A stretch of 64,000 bases of DNA from positions 806,001-870,000 of the forward strand of contig NZ_AP025628.1 of NCBI RefSeq assembly GCF_025999835.1, given 5' to 3'. The first letter of the stretch is position 1. Every line of letters begins with the position of its first letter. The translations under genes and the position numbers were made by a program. The notes beneath the pieces were generated by a model. It was not told the origin of the DNA. It ran no database searches and saw only the letters and a list, made by a program, of their open reading frames with translations. Below, piece after piece: positions 1 to 8,331 of this stretch. The stretch is from Caldinitratiruptor microaerophilus. Its GTDB lineage: Bacteria > Bacillota > Sulfobacillia > Symbiobacteriales > ZC4RG38.

Positions 1-430
1 ACGTGATGAAGAGGATGCGGCCCCAGCCCCGCTCCTGCATGCCGGGGAGCACCCCGCGCGCCAGCCGGACGGCGCTCATGAGGAGGAGGTCGACGGCCTT
101 CCGCCAGGCCTCGTCATCCAGCTCGAGGAAACGGCCGGGCGGCGGTCCGCCGCTGTTGCTGACCAGGATGTCGATCCGCCCGTACTCGCCCTGCACGGCG
201 GCGATCAGGGCGTCGATGTCCTCCTTGCGGCTGACGTCCGCCACCCGGGCCAGCACCCGGACGCCGGTCGCCTCCCGGATCTCCTCGGCGGCCTCGCGGA
301 TCTGGCCCTCGTCCCGGCTGCAGATGGCGACGTCGGCCCCCTCCTGCGCCAGCGCCAGCGCCACCGCCCGGCCAAGCCCCTTGCTGGCCGCGGTCACCAG
401 TGCTACCCTGCCACTGAGCCCAAGGTCCAT
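1..430 (-). CDS. SDR family oxidoreductase, 3' end outside window
   Basis: This is the N-terminal 143 residues of a short-chain dehydrogenase/reductase, read leftwards off the window edge. The ATG at 430 opens with MDLGLSGRVALVTAASKGLG, where TAASKGLG is the Rossmann dinucleotide-binding loop (family form TGxxxGxG, here with Ala for the first Gly). CSRD follows strand 2, and the NSGG near residue 93 corresponds to the NAG motif. The catalytic YxxxK lies beyond the edge. Paralogues include FabG-like 3-oxoacyl reductases and BacC-like enzymes, so the substrate cannot be stated. It is divergent from the nagR operon with about 240 bp between the starts. Confidence 0.85.
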   Translation of the reverse strand, partial: MDLGLSGRVALVTAASKGLGRAVALALAQEGADVAICSRDEGQIREAAEEIREATGVRVLARVADVSRKEDIDALIAAVQGEYGRIDILVSNSGGPPPGRFLELDDEAWRKAVDLLLMSAVRLARGVLPGMQERGWGRILFIT

Positions 431-614
431 GCCACACCACGCCTCCTTGCGTGGTGGACAGTATTCGATCCTCCAGGTTCGCTTCCTTCCGGGGCGGGAC
501 GCTCGGGCGGAGGCCGTCGGCGAGGGGGACGGGCCGAACTCGCCCAGGCCATCCTGGACGCCGCGCGCTGAGCAGGAGAACCCGGGGGAAACAGCGAACC
601 GTCCCCGTGGGACA

Positions 615-645
615 AGTGGTCTAGACCACATTGGTATATACCATG
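615..645. promoter_or_regulatory. tandem NagR/DasR-type operators (dre-like)
   Basis: Two adjacent palindromes lie 28-58 bp upstream of the GntR-family gene. The first, AGTGGTCTAGACCACA (615-630), is nearly identical to the Streptomyces DasR dre consensus ACTGGTCTAGACCACT. The second, ATTGGTATATACCATG (630-645), resembles the Bacillus NagR site. Their centres are 15 bp apart. The likely reading is autoregulation of nagR and amino-sugar control of the downstream PTS/nag operon through glucosamine-6-phosphate or GlcNAc-6-phosphate. The palindromes are seen directly; the regulator assignment is inferred from match and position. Confidence 0.85.
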
Positions 646-672
646 TGTCGTTGCCATGCCATGTCAGGGTAG

Positions 673-1443
673 GTGTTGGGGTTGCCCGGCGCCCCGCGCA
701 CGGCGCTCTACTACCGGCTGATCCAGATCCTGCGCGAGCAGATCGAGGCCGGCGGGCTGCAGCCGGGTGACCGGCTGCCCTCCGAGCGCGAACTGAGCGC
801 GCGGTACGGCGTGAGCCGCATGACGGCCCGGCACGCCCTGGAGATCCTCGCGAACGAGGGACTGGTGGAGCGGCGGCAGGGCAGCGGCAGCTTCGTCGCC
901 CGGCCCAAGATCCACCAACAGGGCGAGACGCTCCGCAGCTTCACGGAGGACATGCGCCAGCTGGGCCTGGAGCCGGGAGCCAAGGTCCTGTCCGCCGGGA
1001 TCCGGGAGGCGAGCGCGCATGTGGCGCGAGCGCTCGGGCTCGGCGCCGACCGGCGGGTCGTCCGGCTCGAGCGCCTGCGCACGGCGAGCGGCGAGCCGGT
1101 GGCGCTGGAGGTCTCGCACCTGCCGGCCCGGTTTGCCGGCGTCCTCGAGGAGGACCTCACCGGCTCGCTGTACGCGATCCTGGCGCGGCGGTTCGGGCAG
1201 AGCCTGGCCTACGCAGACCAGTACCTGGCCGCCTCGACCGCCGGCGAGCACGAGGCGCAGCTGCTCGGGGTCCGGCCCGGCAGCCCGGTCCTGCGGATCG
1301 AGCGGGTCACCTACGGTCCGGACCACGTGCCGGTGGAGTTCGTGTCCTCCATGTACCGGGGTGACCGGTACCGGTTCCACGTCCGCCTGGTTCGCAACGG
1401 CCCTGTTCCGGGAGGCGGAGCGGACACGGGTTCGGGGGGATAG
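673..1443 (+). CDS. nagR: GntR/HutC-family amino-sugar regulator (NagR/DasR-like)
   Basis: This is a 256-residue transcription factor. A GntR winged helix covers roughly residues 10-75 (LPSERELSARYGVSRMTARH is the helix-turn-helix), and a UTRA ligand-binding domain covers roughly 95-240. HutC-subfamily members such as NagR (YvoA) and DasR bind phosphorylated amino sugars and release dre-type operators. Two such operators lie just upstream, and the downstream genes are amino-sugar PTS and nag genes. The GTG at 673 is used; TTG at 676 or 682 remain possible because the AGGG at 666-669 is very close to 673. It ends 3 bp before the HAD gene and begins the operon. Confidence 0.88.
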   Translation: MLGLPGAPRTALYYRLIQILREQIEAGGLQPGDRLPSERELSARYGVSRMTARHALEILANEGLVERRQGSGSFVARPKIHQQGETLRSFTEDMRQLGLEPGAKVLSAGIREASAHVARALGLGADRRVVRLERLRTASGEPVALEVSHLPARFAGVLEEDLTGSLYAILARRFGQSLAYADQYLAASTAGEHEAQLLGVRPGSPVLRIERVTYGPDHVPVEFVSSMYRGDRYRFHVRLVRNGPVPGGGADTGSGG

Positions 1444-1446
1444 CGG

Positions 1447-2349
1447 GTGTACCGGCTGCTGGTCTTCGACATCGACGGCACGCTGCTGAGCGACGACCGG
1501 AGCCTGCCGCAGGCGGTCGCCCACGCCCTGGCGGCTGCCAGGAGTCACGGCTTCGGGGTGACCCTGGCCACGGGGCGCGAGCTGAGCGAGGCAGAACCGG
1601 TCATCCGCCAGGTCCGGCCGAACGCACCGGTGGTGGGCTGTAACGGCGCGCTCGTTTACGATCCGAATACCCGCCGGATTCTCTGGGAAGCCCCTATCTC
1701 CAGGGGCACGGCCCTCCGTCTCGCCGGACGGCTCGACGAGCTGGGCTGGCACTACGGCGTCTGCGGCCGGGACCGCATCGTGGTGGGCCGGCGTCATGCC
1801 TGGCGGCTCCGGCTCGGCCCCTGGCGACGGCTGCGGAACTGGACCGGTCTGGTGTACTACGTCCGGTGGCTGTGGGAGTGGCGCCGGTATGTCAACCTGG
1901 AGGTCGTCCCCGACGTCTCCCGGTTCCTCGATACGTGGGACGAACCGGTGATGAACTTCTTCGTCTGGGAACCGGCGGAGAGCGTGGTGCGCCACCTGGG
2001 GCCGCTGGCGAAAGAGGTCAGCGTGGACCCGGTGAGCCCCCGCTCGGTCCACATCATGGCGCCCGGCGTCGACAAGGGCACCGGCGTCGAGGTCCTGGCA
2101 GGGCTGCTCGGAATCGGCATGGACGGCGTGGTGGTGTGCGGCGACCAGTACAACGACCTGTCGATGTTGCGGCGTGCGGGGCTGGCGGTGGCGGTGGGGA
2201 ACGCCCCGCCGGAGGTACAGCGTCAGGCCGCCTGGGTGGTTCCCTCCAACCGGGAGAACGGGGCCGCCCTTCTCATCCACCGGCTGATCCGGATGACCGC
2301 CCGCAGCGCGGAGCCGGCTGCGGCGGACCGTTCGGGCGCCGCGGATTGA
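1447..2349 (+). CDS. Cof-type HAD-superfamily phosphatase
   Basis: This is a 300-residue haloacid-dehalogenase-type hydrolase. Motif I is FDIDGTLL at residues 7-14 (nucleophile and acid Asp), motif II is the TGR near residue 40, and motif IV is GDQYNDLSML near residue 237, the pattern of the Cof/YkrA sugar-phosphatase subfamily with a C2 cap. Only 3 bp separate it from nagR, so the two are co-transcribed. By context it may dephosphorylate an accumulated amino-sugar phosphate, but these enzymes are promiscuous and the substrate is not visible. The GTG start at 1447 reads MYRLLVFDIDGT, the usual N-terminus. Confidence 0.88.
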   Translation: MYRLLVFDIDGTLLSDDRSLPQAVAHALAAARSHGFGVTLATGRELSEAEPVIRQVRPNAPVVGCNGALVYDPNTRRILWEAPISRGTALRLAGRLDELGWHYGVCGRDRIVVGRRHAWRLRLGPWRRLRNWTGLVYYVRWLWEWRRYVNLEVVPDVSRFLDTWDEPVMNFFVWEPAESVVRHLGPLAKEVSVDPVSPRSVHIMAPGVDKGTGVEVLAGLLGIGMDGVVVCGDQYNDLSMLRRAGLAVAVGNAPPEVQRQAAWVVPSNRENGAALLIHRLIRMTARSAEPAAADRSGAAD

Positions 2350-2442
2350 GCGTGCAGGCAGGCGGAAGGGGGTGAGGCACCGCAAGGGTACGAGGTCACG
2401 GCTCCGGCGGCCGCAGGCCCAAGCGCAGAGGAGGTCAGGCAT

Positions 2443-3189
2443 ATGGAAGGGTACAGCATCTGGGTGGCCGTCATTCTCGCCGTGTGGGCCTACATCGCCA
2501 TCGTCACCATGCTGGGGCCGGGTCTGTGGTGGCACGAGCCGCTCATCAGCGGCCTGGTCACCGGGCTCGTGGTGGGCGACGTCGGCCTGGGCCTCCAGGT
2601 CGGGGCGTCCCTGACGCTCATGTCCCTCGGCATGCACACGTACGGTGGCGCAACCATCCCGGACTTCATGACCGGCGCGATTCTCGGAACGGCATTCGGG
2701 GCCCTGGGAGGCGCGGGCCCGGAAGCAGGCCTGGCCATCGCGATCCCGGCGGCCCTCCTGATGACGCAGCTCGACATCCTCGGGCGGGCCGTGACCACCG
2801 TCTTCATCCACGGGGCCGACGCCTACCTGGAGCGCGGCGACCTCCGGGGCATCACGAGGATGCATCTCTGGGGCCACCTGCCCTGGGGCCTGTCCCGGGC
2901 CATTCCGGTGTTCCTTGCCATCTGGCTCGGCTCCGGCCCGGTCCAGGCGTTCATGAAGTGGCTGCCGCAGTGGTTCATGAACGGCATGAAGGTCACCGGC
3001 GCGGTCCTGCCGGCCCTGGGCTTCGCCCTGCTCCTCGCGCAGCTTCCGGTCCGGCGGTACTGGCCGTTCATGGTCCTGGGGTTCGTCCTGTTCGCATACC
3101 TCAAGGTGCCGATCACCGGCATCGCGCTGCTGGCCGTCGCGCTGGCGGCCCTGTACGGCTCGCTGAAGGGAGGCGAGCAGCATGGCTGA
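2443..3189 (+). CDS. PTS mannose/fructose/sorbose-family IIC component
   Basis: This is a 248-residue membrane subunit of a mannose-class PTS permease (EIIC). Several hydrophobic segments begin at residues 5-20, and the conserved loop LQVGASLTLMSLGMHTYGGA is present. EIIC and EIID together form the translocation channel of this class. A strong AGGAGGT precedes the ATG at 2443. It overlaps the EIID gene by 8 bp, indicating translational coupling. The four subunits are on separate genes here. The N-acetylgalactosamine/GlcNAc catabolic neighbours suggest an amino-sugar substrate. Confidence 0.92.
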   Translation: MEGYSIWVAVILAVWAYIAIVTMLGPGLWWHEPLISGLVTGLVVGDVGLGLQVGASLTLMSLGMHTYGGATIPDFMTGAILGTAFGALGGAGPEAGLAIAIPAALLMTQLDILGRAVTTVFIHGADAYLERGDLRGITRMHLWGHLPWGLSRAIPVFLAIWLGSGPVQAFMKWLPQWFMNGMKVTGAVLPALGFALLLAQLPVRRYWPFMVLGFVLFAYLKVPITGIALLAVALAALYGSLKGGEQHG

Positions 3190-4021
3190 GGCGGAGGTTC
3201 GCCCTGCTTCCCGGGTGACGGAGAGGGACGTCCGCCGAGCGATGTGGCGGCACATCCTCACGCTGCAGTGGTCGTGGAACTACGAGCGCATGCAGGCCCT
3301 CGGCTGGCTCTGGAGCATGCTCCCGATCCTCCAGAAGGTGCACCCCGATCCGGAGAGCCTCAAGGAGGCCATGCGCCGCAACATCGCCTTCTACAACACG
3401 AACCCGCAGATCGGCTCGCCGCTGATCTTCGGGGCGGCGGTGGCCATGGAGGAGCAGGGGCAGGGGGAGGTCGGCGACAGCCTCAAGGTGGCGCTGATGG
3501 GCCCCCTGGCGGGCATCGGCGACACCATCCAGGCGATCCTCCTGCGGCCGATCCTCGCCGTGGTCGCCGCCTCGCTGGCGATGGCCGGCAGCGTCGCCGG
3601 GCCGGTCATCATGATCCTGTTCGGCCTGGCCATGATCGCGGTGATGCCGCCGCAGTTCTGGCTCGGCTACCGGCAGGGCGTCGGCCTCGTGCATCAGATG
3701 GCCGCCGGCGGTGCCATCGAGCGGCTCACGGAGGCGGCCACGGTGCTCGGCCTGACCGTGATCGGCGGCTTCATCCCGAGCATCATGGCCGGCCTGAAGA
3801 CGCCCGTGAAGTTCGTCCGGAGCGTGACGGTGGGCGGCCAGGTCACGGAGAAGACCATCGAGCTGCAGGCGGTGCTCGACCAGATCCTGCCCTACATGAT
3901 CCCCGTGCTCGTCACCGCCTTCGCGTACTGGCTCCTGCGGGGGCTGCGGCTCTCGCCGGCGAAGACGCTCCTGGTCCTCGCCGTGGTCGCCTTCGTCCTG
4001 AGCGCGCTGCACATCCTCTGA
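3182..4021 (+). CDS. PTS mannose/fructose/sorbose-family IID component
   Basis: This is a 279-residue EIID membrane subunit. It opens with a soluble segment (residues 1-110) containing the family-typical NYERMQALGW and the FYNTNPQIGSPLIFG segment. The GPLAGIGDTIQ motif follows near residue 112, and then hydrophobic stretches end at LSALHIL. EIID proteins occur only with mannose-class IIC partners, and the IIC gene overlaps directly upstream. The start is ATG 3182 inside the end of the IIC gene. Confidence 0.93.
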   Translation: MAEAEVRPASRVTERDVRRAMWRHILTLQWSWNYERMQALGWLWSMLPILQKVHPDPESLKEAMRRNIAFYNTNPQIGSPLIFGAAVAMEEQGQGEVGDSLKVALMGPLAGIGDTIQAILLRPILAVVAASLAMAGSVAGPVIMILFGLAMIAVMPPQFWLGYRQGVGLVHQMAAGGAIERLTEAATVLGLTVIGGFIPSIMAGLKTPVKFVRSVTVGGQVTEKTIELQAVLDQILPYMIPVLVTAFAYWLLRGLRLSPAKTLLVLAVVAFVLSALHIL

Positions 4022-4036
4022 TCCCCGGACCCGGGG

Positions 4037-4065
4037 AGAGGGGGCCGGCATGGGCCGCCCCCTCT
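4037..4065 (+). promoter_or_regulatory. intra-operon hairpin between IID and IIA genes
   Basis: AGAGGGGGC (4037-4045) and GCCCCCTCT (4057-4065) form a 9-bp stem just after the IID stop, preceded by a smaller CCCCGG/CCGGGG stem at 4023-4036. There is no clear T-run after it. It could act as an attenuator or as an mRNA processing and stability element separating the membrane subunits from the soluble ones. Confidence 0.45.
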
Positions 4066-4112
4066 TCCCGTCCGGCCCGGGCGCCTTCACCACGCGAGCG
4101 GGGGAGTCGAGT

Positions 4113-4526
4113 GTGATCGGAATCGTCCTGGCAGGTCACGGCGGCATCGCCGAGGGATTCCGGGATGCGGCCGAGATGATCCTGGGCCCCCAGCCGCAGC
4201 TGGCCGTCGTGCCGCTGCGGCCGGCGGAGAACCTGGACGAGTACCGGGACCGACTGGCCGCGGCGGTCGCGGAAGTCGACGCCGGCGACGGCGCCCTCGT
4301 CCTCGCCGACCTCTTCGGCGGCAGCCCGTGCAACACCGCCGCCTACGTCCTCACGCCCCGGACCGAGGTCGTGGCGGGGGTCAGCCTGCCCATGTTGCTC
4401 GAGGTCCTGGGGGCCCGGCAGCGGGCCGCTCTCGCCGACCTGGTCCGGATCGCGCTGGCGGCCGGTCAGGAGGCGCCCGTCCGCCTCGCCGACCGCCTCG
4501 GCACCGGCGCCCCGGCCACACCGTGA
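4113..4526 (+). CDS. PTS mannose-family IIA component
   Basis: This is a 137-residue EIIA domain protein that passes phosphate from HPr-His to IIB. The N-terminus MIGIVLAGHG contains the phosphorylatable His9, and ADLFGGSPCN near residue 66 is the second conserved loop of the family. The longer reading frame from 4050 runs through the hairpin, whereas GTG 4113 has a GGGGGAG 7 bp upstream and restores the family N-terminus, so 4113 is chosen. It is encoded alone rather than fused to IIB. Confidence 0.9.
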   Translation: MIGIVLAGHGGIAEGFRDAAEMILGPQPQLAVVPLRPAENLDEYRDRLAAAVAEVDAGDGALVLADLFGGSPCNTAAYVLTPRTEVVAGVSLPMLLEVLGARQRAALADLVRIALAAGQEAPVRLADRLGTGAPATP

Positions 4527-4547
4527 TTCACGAAGGGGAGGTTCCCG

Positions 4548-5039
4548 ATGCCCGTCGTCCACATGCGGATCGACAACCGGCTCATCCACGGCCAGGTCAC
4601 CGTGGCCTGGGTGAGTGCCCTGGGTGCCGACCACATGATCGTCTGCAACGACAAGGTCGCCCGGGACCCGATCCAGAAGATGATGCTCCCCCAGGCGGCG
4701 CGGGGCGTGAAGACCTCCGTCCTGTCCGTCGACGACACCGTGGCGTACGCCGGCTCGCCCGAGGCGGCCCGGGAGAAGATCTTCGTCATCGCCAAGTTCC
4801 CGACCGACGCCCTCGAGCTGCTCGAGAAGGGCCTGCAGCCGAAGGAGATCAACGTGGGCAACCAGGCCCCGATCCCCGGCACGAAGTACAAGATGGTGCT
4901 CAAGAGCGTCGCGGCCACGCCCGAGGACGCCGAGGTCTACCGGAAGATCGCCGCCAGGGGATACAAGCTCACCTGCAAGATGATGCCCACGGACCCCGCG
5001 GAAGACTTCATCGAGGTCCTGGCCAGGAAGGGGCTCTAG
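4548..5039 (+). CDS. PTS mannose/sorbose-family IIB component
   Basis: This is a 163-residue EIIB subunit, the last phosphocarrier before the sugar. The signature RIDNRLIHGQV spans residues 7-17 and His14 is the expected phosphorylation site. Length and the downstream VCNDKVARDP segment fit the sorbose-class IIB family. It lies 21 bp after IIA behind an AAGGGGAGG ribosome-binding site and ends 1 bp before the next gene. Confidence 0.93.
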   Translation: MPVVHMRIDNRLIHGQVTVAWVSALGADHMIVCNDKVARDPIQKMMLPQAARGVKTSVLSVDDTVAYAGSPEAAREKIFVIAKFPTDALELLEKGLQPKEINVGNQAPIPGTKYKMVLKSVAATPEDAEVYRKIAARGYKLTCKMMPTDPAEDFIEVLARKGL

Positions 5040-5040
5040 G

Positions 5041-6324
5041 ATGGGGCTTCGTGCCGGCTGCGCCGCGTTTCCCGTCACCCCGCCCGTCCCCGGCCCGATG
5101 GGGGGTTACGCCGCCCGGCGCGGCCCGTCCCGCGGGGTCGCCGACCCTCTGTGGGCCCGGGCGCTCGTCCTGGAAGACAGCGGGGTCAAGGCGGCCCTGG
5201 TGATCGCTGACCTCCTGGCAATCCCGCGGCCGCTGGCGGAGGCGGTCCGCCTCCAGGCGGCGCCGGCCCTGGGCGTGCGGCCGGAGCACATCGTGGTCGC
5301 CGCCACCCACACCCACTCCGGGCCCGCCCTGCCGCCGGTGCCGCCCGAGGCCGACGAGGCCCTCCTCGCCTGGCTGGGGCGGGCGCTCGCCAGCGCCCTC
5401 GTCCTGGCCGACCAGGACCTGGAGCCGGTCACTGCCGGATGGGAGACGGCGGCCGCCCCCGGCCTGGCAGCGAACCGGCGCGATCCGGACCTCCCCGCTG
5501 ACCCGAACGTGACCGGGCTCGCCCTCTGGCGGGCCGACGGCTCGCTCAAGGGGCTGCTCCTCAACCACGCCTGTCACCCCACGGTGCTGGGTCCCTCGAA
5601 CGACCTGCTCTCGGCCGACTTCCCCGGCGCCGGCGTGGACATGCTCCAGCGAGCTCTCGGCGGCACCGTGTGGGTCGCCTACGCCCAGGGGGCGGCCGGC
5701 GACGTCAGTTGCCGCTTTACGCGCCGGGCCCAGACGCTCGCGGAAGTGCGCCGGCTCGGCACCATCCTCGCCGGCGCAGGGCTCGTGATCGCCGGGCGGG
5801 CGGCGCCGGGCCGGGCGACCCCGCTGCGGGTCCTTTCCCGGACGGTCCCCCTGGCCCTGCGGGAGTTCCCTCCCGTGGCCGAGCTCGAGGCGCAGGCGGA
5901 GGCGGCCGCGCAGGAGCTGGAGCGCCTGGAGGCGGCCGGGGCCAGCCCCCCCGAGAAGCGGCTGGCGGAGTCGCTCCTGGAGGGCGTCCAGTCCTCGCTG
6001 GTCTTTGCCCGGCTTGCCGGCCGGCTCGAGCGCGAGGCGGAGGTGACGGCCCTGCGCCTGGGGGATGCCGCCCTGGTGGCGCTTCCCGGGGAGCCGTTCT
6101 CTGCGCTGGCCCGGGCGATCCGGGAGCGGTCGCCCTTCGGGACCACCTTCGTACTGGGCTACGCCGGCGGGTATATCGGCTACGTGCCAGACCGGGAAGC
6201 CTACCGGCGGGGCGGCTACGAGACCCTGGCGGCCTGGGTGGAGCCGGGGGCGGCCGACCGGCTCGTCGGCGCCGCCGTGTCGCTCCTCGAAGCGCTCTGC
6301 GGGGAAGGTGGGGGAGGCGGATGA
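5041..6324 (+). CDS. neutral/alkaline ceramidase-like amidohydrolase
   Basis: This is a 427-residue protein resembling the N-terminal catalytic part of neutral/alkaline non-lysosomal ceramidases. Family-like features are the GYAAR segment near residue 22, ATHTHSGP near 87-94 (metal-binding His pair), NHACHPT near 177, and the late YIGYVPD segment. No signal peptide is apparent, so it is probably cytoplasmic. Classical ceramidases are larger and secreted. This shorter form sits between a PTS permease and nagA, suggesting hydrolysis of an amide-linked amino-sugar derivative. That activity is inferred from context only. Start ATG 5041 follows the IIB stop directly. Confidence 0.75.
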   Translation: MGLRAGCAAFPVTPPVPGPMGGYAARRGPSRGVADPLWARALVLEDSGVKAALVIADLLAIPRPLAEAVRLQAAPALGVRPEHIVVAATHTHSGPALPPVPPEADEALLAWLGRALASALVLADQDLEPVTAGWETAAAPGLAANRRDPDLPADPNVTGLALWRADGSLKGLLLNHACHPTVLGPSNDLLSADFPGAGVDMLQRALGGTVWVAYAQGAAGDVSCRFTRRAQTLAEVRRLGTILAGAGLVIAGRAAPGRATPLRVLSRTVPLALREFPPVAELEAQAEAAAQELERLEAAGASPPEKRLAESLLEGVQSSLVFARLAGRLEREAEVTALRLGDAALVALPGEPFSALARAIRERSPFGTTFVLGYAGGYIGYVPDREAYRRGGYETLAAWVEPGAADRLVGAAVSLLEALCGEGGGGG

Positions 6325-7535
6325 GCACCGAGCGGCTGGTCTTTCGCTCGCAGGAGATCTACGCCGAGGACGGGGTCGTCGACGGGCACGTGGTCATCGC
6401 CGGCGGCCGGATCGAGGCGATCCGCCCCGGCGACCCGCCCCCGGACGGGGACGCCCGGGTGGTCGACGTGCGCCCGCACCGGGTGTTCCCGGGCTTCGTC
6501 GACCTCCACATCCACGGCGCGGGCGGCTGGAACGTCGATGCCGCGGACGTGGACGAGCTGCGCGGCCTCTGCCGCTACGTGGCGGCCTGGGGGGTGACCG
6601 CCTTGCAGCCCACGGTCTCCGCCCTGCCGGCGGAGCGGCTCGAAGCCGTGGCCCGGGCCGTGCACGCGGCGATGGCGGCCGAACCGGAGGGAGCCCGGAT
6701 CCTCGGCCTCCACCTCGAGGGGCCGTACCTCAACGCGGCGCGCAAGGGCGCCATGGACCCCCGCCTCTTCCGCGATCCCTCCCGGGAGGAGATCGAGCAC
6801 CTGATGACGGCCTTTCCCGGCACCGTGCGGCACGTGACCCTGGCCCCGGAGCTGCCCGGTGCCCTGGACTTCATCCGCTGGCTCGCCGGGCTCGGCGACG
6901 TCACCGTCGCCGGCGGCCACACCGACGCCACGTACGACCAGACGCGGGCGGGCATCGACGCCGGGATCCGGGTGGCCAACCACGCGTACAACGCGATGCG
7001 GGGCCTCACGCAGCGGGAGCCCGGGGCGCTGGCCGCCTACATGCTCGACGGCCGGGTGATGTGCGAGCTCATCGCCGACGGCCGTCACGTGCACCCGGCG
7101 GCGATGGAGGTCCTGCTGCGCGTGGCCGGGAAGGACCGCATCTGCCTGGTGTCCGACGCCGTGCCGCCCGCCGGGCTCCCGCAGGGCCGCTACGAGCTCT
7201 TCGGCCGGGAAGTGGCGATCACGGCAGAGGGCTTCTGCCTCCTGCCGGACGGCACGCTGGCGGGCAGCGCCCACATGCTCGTCCTGGGCGTCCGCAACCT
7301 GGTCGAGATGCTCGGCGTCCCCGTGGCCGACGCGGTGCGGATGGCCAGCCTGAACCCCGCGCGGGTCGCCCGGGTGGACCGGAGCAAGGGCAGCCTGGCC
7401 CCCGGCAAGGACGCCGACCTGACCGTGGTGTCCGCCGACTGGAAGCCCCTCTGGACGGTGGTGGAGGGGCGGGTGGTCCACGCGCCCGACATGGCGCCGC
7501 CGCCGCCGAGCCCCGCCGTGCGCCCGTCCGCCTAG
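6321..7535 (+). CDS. nagA: N-acetylglucosamine-6-phosphate deacetylase
   Basis: This is a 404-residue amidohydrolase that converts GlcNAc-6-P (or GalNAc-6-P) to the free amino-sugar phosphate and acetate. The metal-site motif FVDLHIHGAGG holds His63 and His65; LHLEGPYLN supplies the Glu ligand, GGHTDA and NHAYNAM the later His residues, and VSDAVPPAG the catalytic Asp. The ATG at 6321 overlaps the preceding TGA (ATGA), so the two genes are coupled. It feeds the NagB reaction encoded 1.6 kb downstream. Confidence 0.93.
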   Translation: MSTERLVFRSQEIYAEDGVVDGHVVIAGGRIEAIRPGDPPPDGDARVVDVRPHRVFPGFVDLHIHGAGGWNVDAADVDELRGLCRYVAAWGVTALQPTVSALPAERLEAVARAVHAAMAAEPEGARILGLHLEGPYLNAARKGAMDPRLFRDPSREEIEHLMTAFPGTVRHVTLAPELPGALDFIRWLAGLGDVTVAGGHTDATYDQTRAGIDAGIRVANHAYNAMRGLTQREPGALAAYMLDGRVMCELIADGRHVHPAAMEVLLRVAGKDRICLVSDAVPPAGLPQGRYELFGREVAITAEGFCLLPDGTLAGSAHMLVLGVRNLVEMLGVPVADAVRMASLNPARVARVDRSKGSLAPGKDADLTVVSADWKPLWTVVEGRVVHAPDMAPPPPSPAVRPSA

Positions 7536-7575
7536 TCCCGCCCGGCCCCACTACGACGCAAGGGAGATGCACGCG

Positions 7576-8316
7576 ATGCCGGTGAGTGCCGAGACCTTCT
7601 TCGCCGAGGCACTGAAGGCGGTGGAATTCGTCCGGACCACGCAGATGGAGAACATCCGGAGGGCCGCCGGGATCCTGGCCGACCGCCTGCTACGGGGCGG
7701 CGTCGTCCACGTCTTCGGGACGGGCCACTCCCGGGCGTTCGCCATGGAGATGGCCGGACGGGCCGGAGGCCTGGCGCCCGTCCACGCCATGGCGCTGGAG
7801 GACCTGGCCCTGCGCGGGGTGAGGCCCGCCGGCGACCTGGAGGACCCGACCCTGGAGCGGGACCCGGAGGTGGGGCGCCAGGTCCTCCGGCTGTACGACA
7901 TCCGCCCCGAGGACGCCTTCGTGGTGGTCTCCAACTCCGGCCGCAACGGGTCGACGGTCGAGCTCGCCCTGACGGCGAAGCGCCACGGCCACCCCGTGGT
8001 CGCGGTGACCTCGATGCAGCACACCACCCGGGTCACCTCCCGCCACCCCAGCGGCAAGCGGCTCTTCGAGGTGGCAGACGTCGTGATCGACAACGGGGCG
8101 CCCTTCGGCGACGCCCTGCTCGACGCCGGGGACGGCCTCCGGGTGTGCTCGGTGTCCTCCATCACGGGCGCCTTCGTCGCCCAGGGGATCACCGCCGAGA
8201 TCGTCCGCCGGTACCGGGAGGCGGGAAAGGTGCCGCCCGTGTTCATCAGCGCCAACGTCGACGGGGCCGACGAGCACAACGAGCAGCTCCGGCAGGCGTA
8301 CGCCGGCCGGATCTGA
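7576..8316 (+). CDS. SIS-domain protein, paralogue 1
   Basis: This is a 246-residue protein with one SIS (sugar isomerase) fold. GTGHSRAFAMEMAGRAGG near residue 47 and VVSNSGRNGST near residue 117 are the phosphosugar-binding loops. Such proteins are isomerases or sugar-phosphate-binding regulators. Among amino-sugar genes it may act on an amino-sugar phosphate. ATG 7576 is chosen because the AGGGAG at 7561-7566 lies 9 bp upstream; the alternative ATG 7567 abuts it. Its neighbour at 8332 is clearly homologous, so this is a tandem duplication. Confidence 0.85.
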   Translation: MPVSAETFFAEALKAVEFVRTTQMENIRRAAGILADRLLRGGVVHVFGTGHSRAFAMEMAGRAGGLAPVHAMALEDLALRGVRPAGDLEDPTLERDPEVGRQVLRLYDIRPEDAFVVVSNSGRNGSTVELALTAKRHGHPVVAVTSMQHTTRVTSRHPSGKRLFEVADVVIDNGAPFGDALLDAGDGLRVCSVSSITGAFVAQGITAEIVRRYREAGKVPPVFISANVDGADEHNEQLRQAYAGRI

Positions 8317-8331
8317 GCCGGGGTGGGGCGC

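Noticed and set aside
664-3261. An 865-codon minus-strand open frame opposite nagR, the HAD phosphatase and EIIC
   Set aside because: It is a GC-driven antisense shadow: the plus-strand genes have clear domains and ribosome-binding sites, while this frame is rich in Arg, Gly, Pro, His and Asp without any motif.
4050-4112. The upstream in-frame ATG as the start of the IIA component
   Set aside because: It falls inside a stable hairpin, has no suitable ribosome-binding spacing, and adds residues not found in the family.
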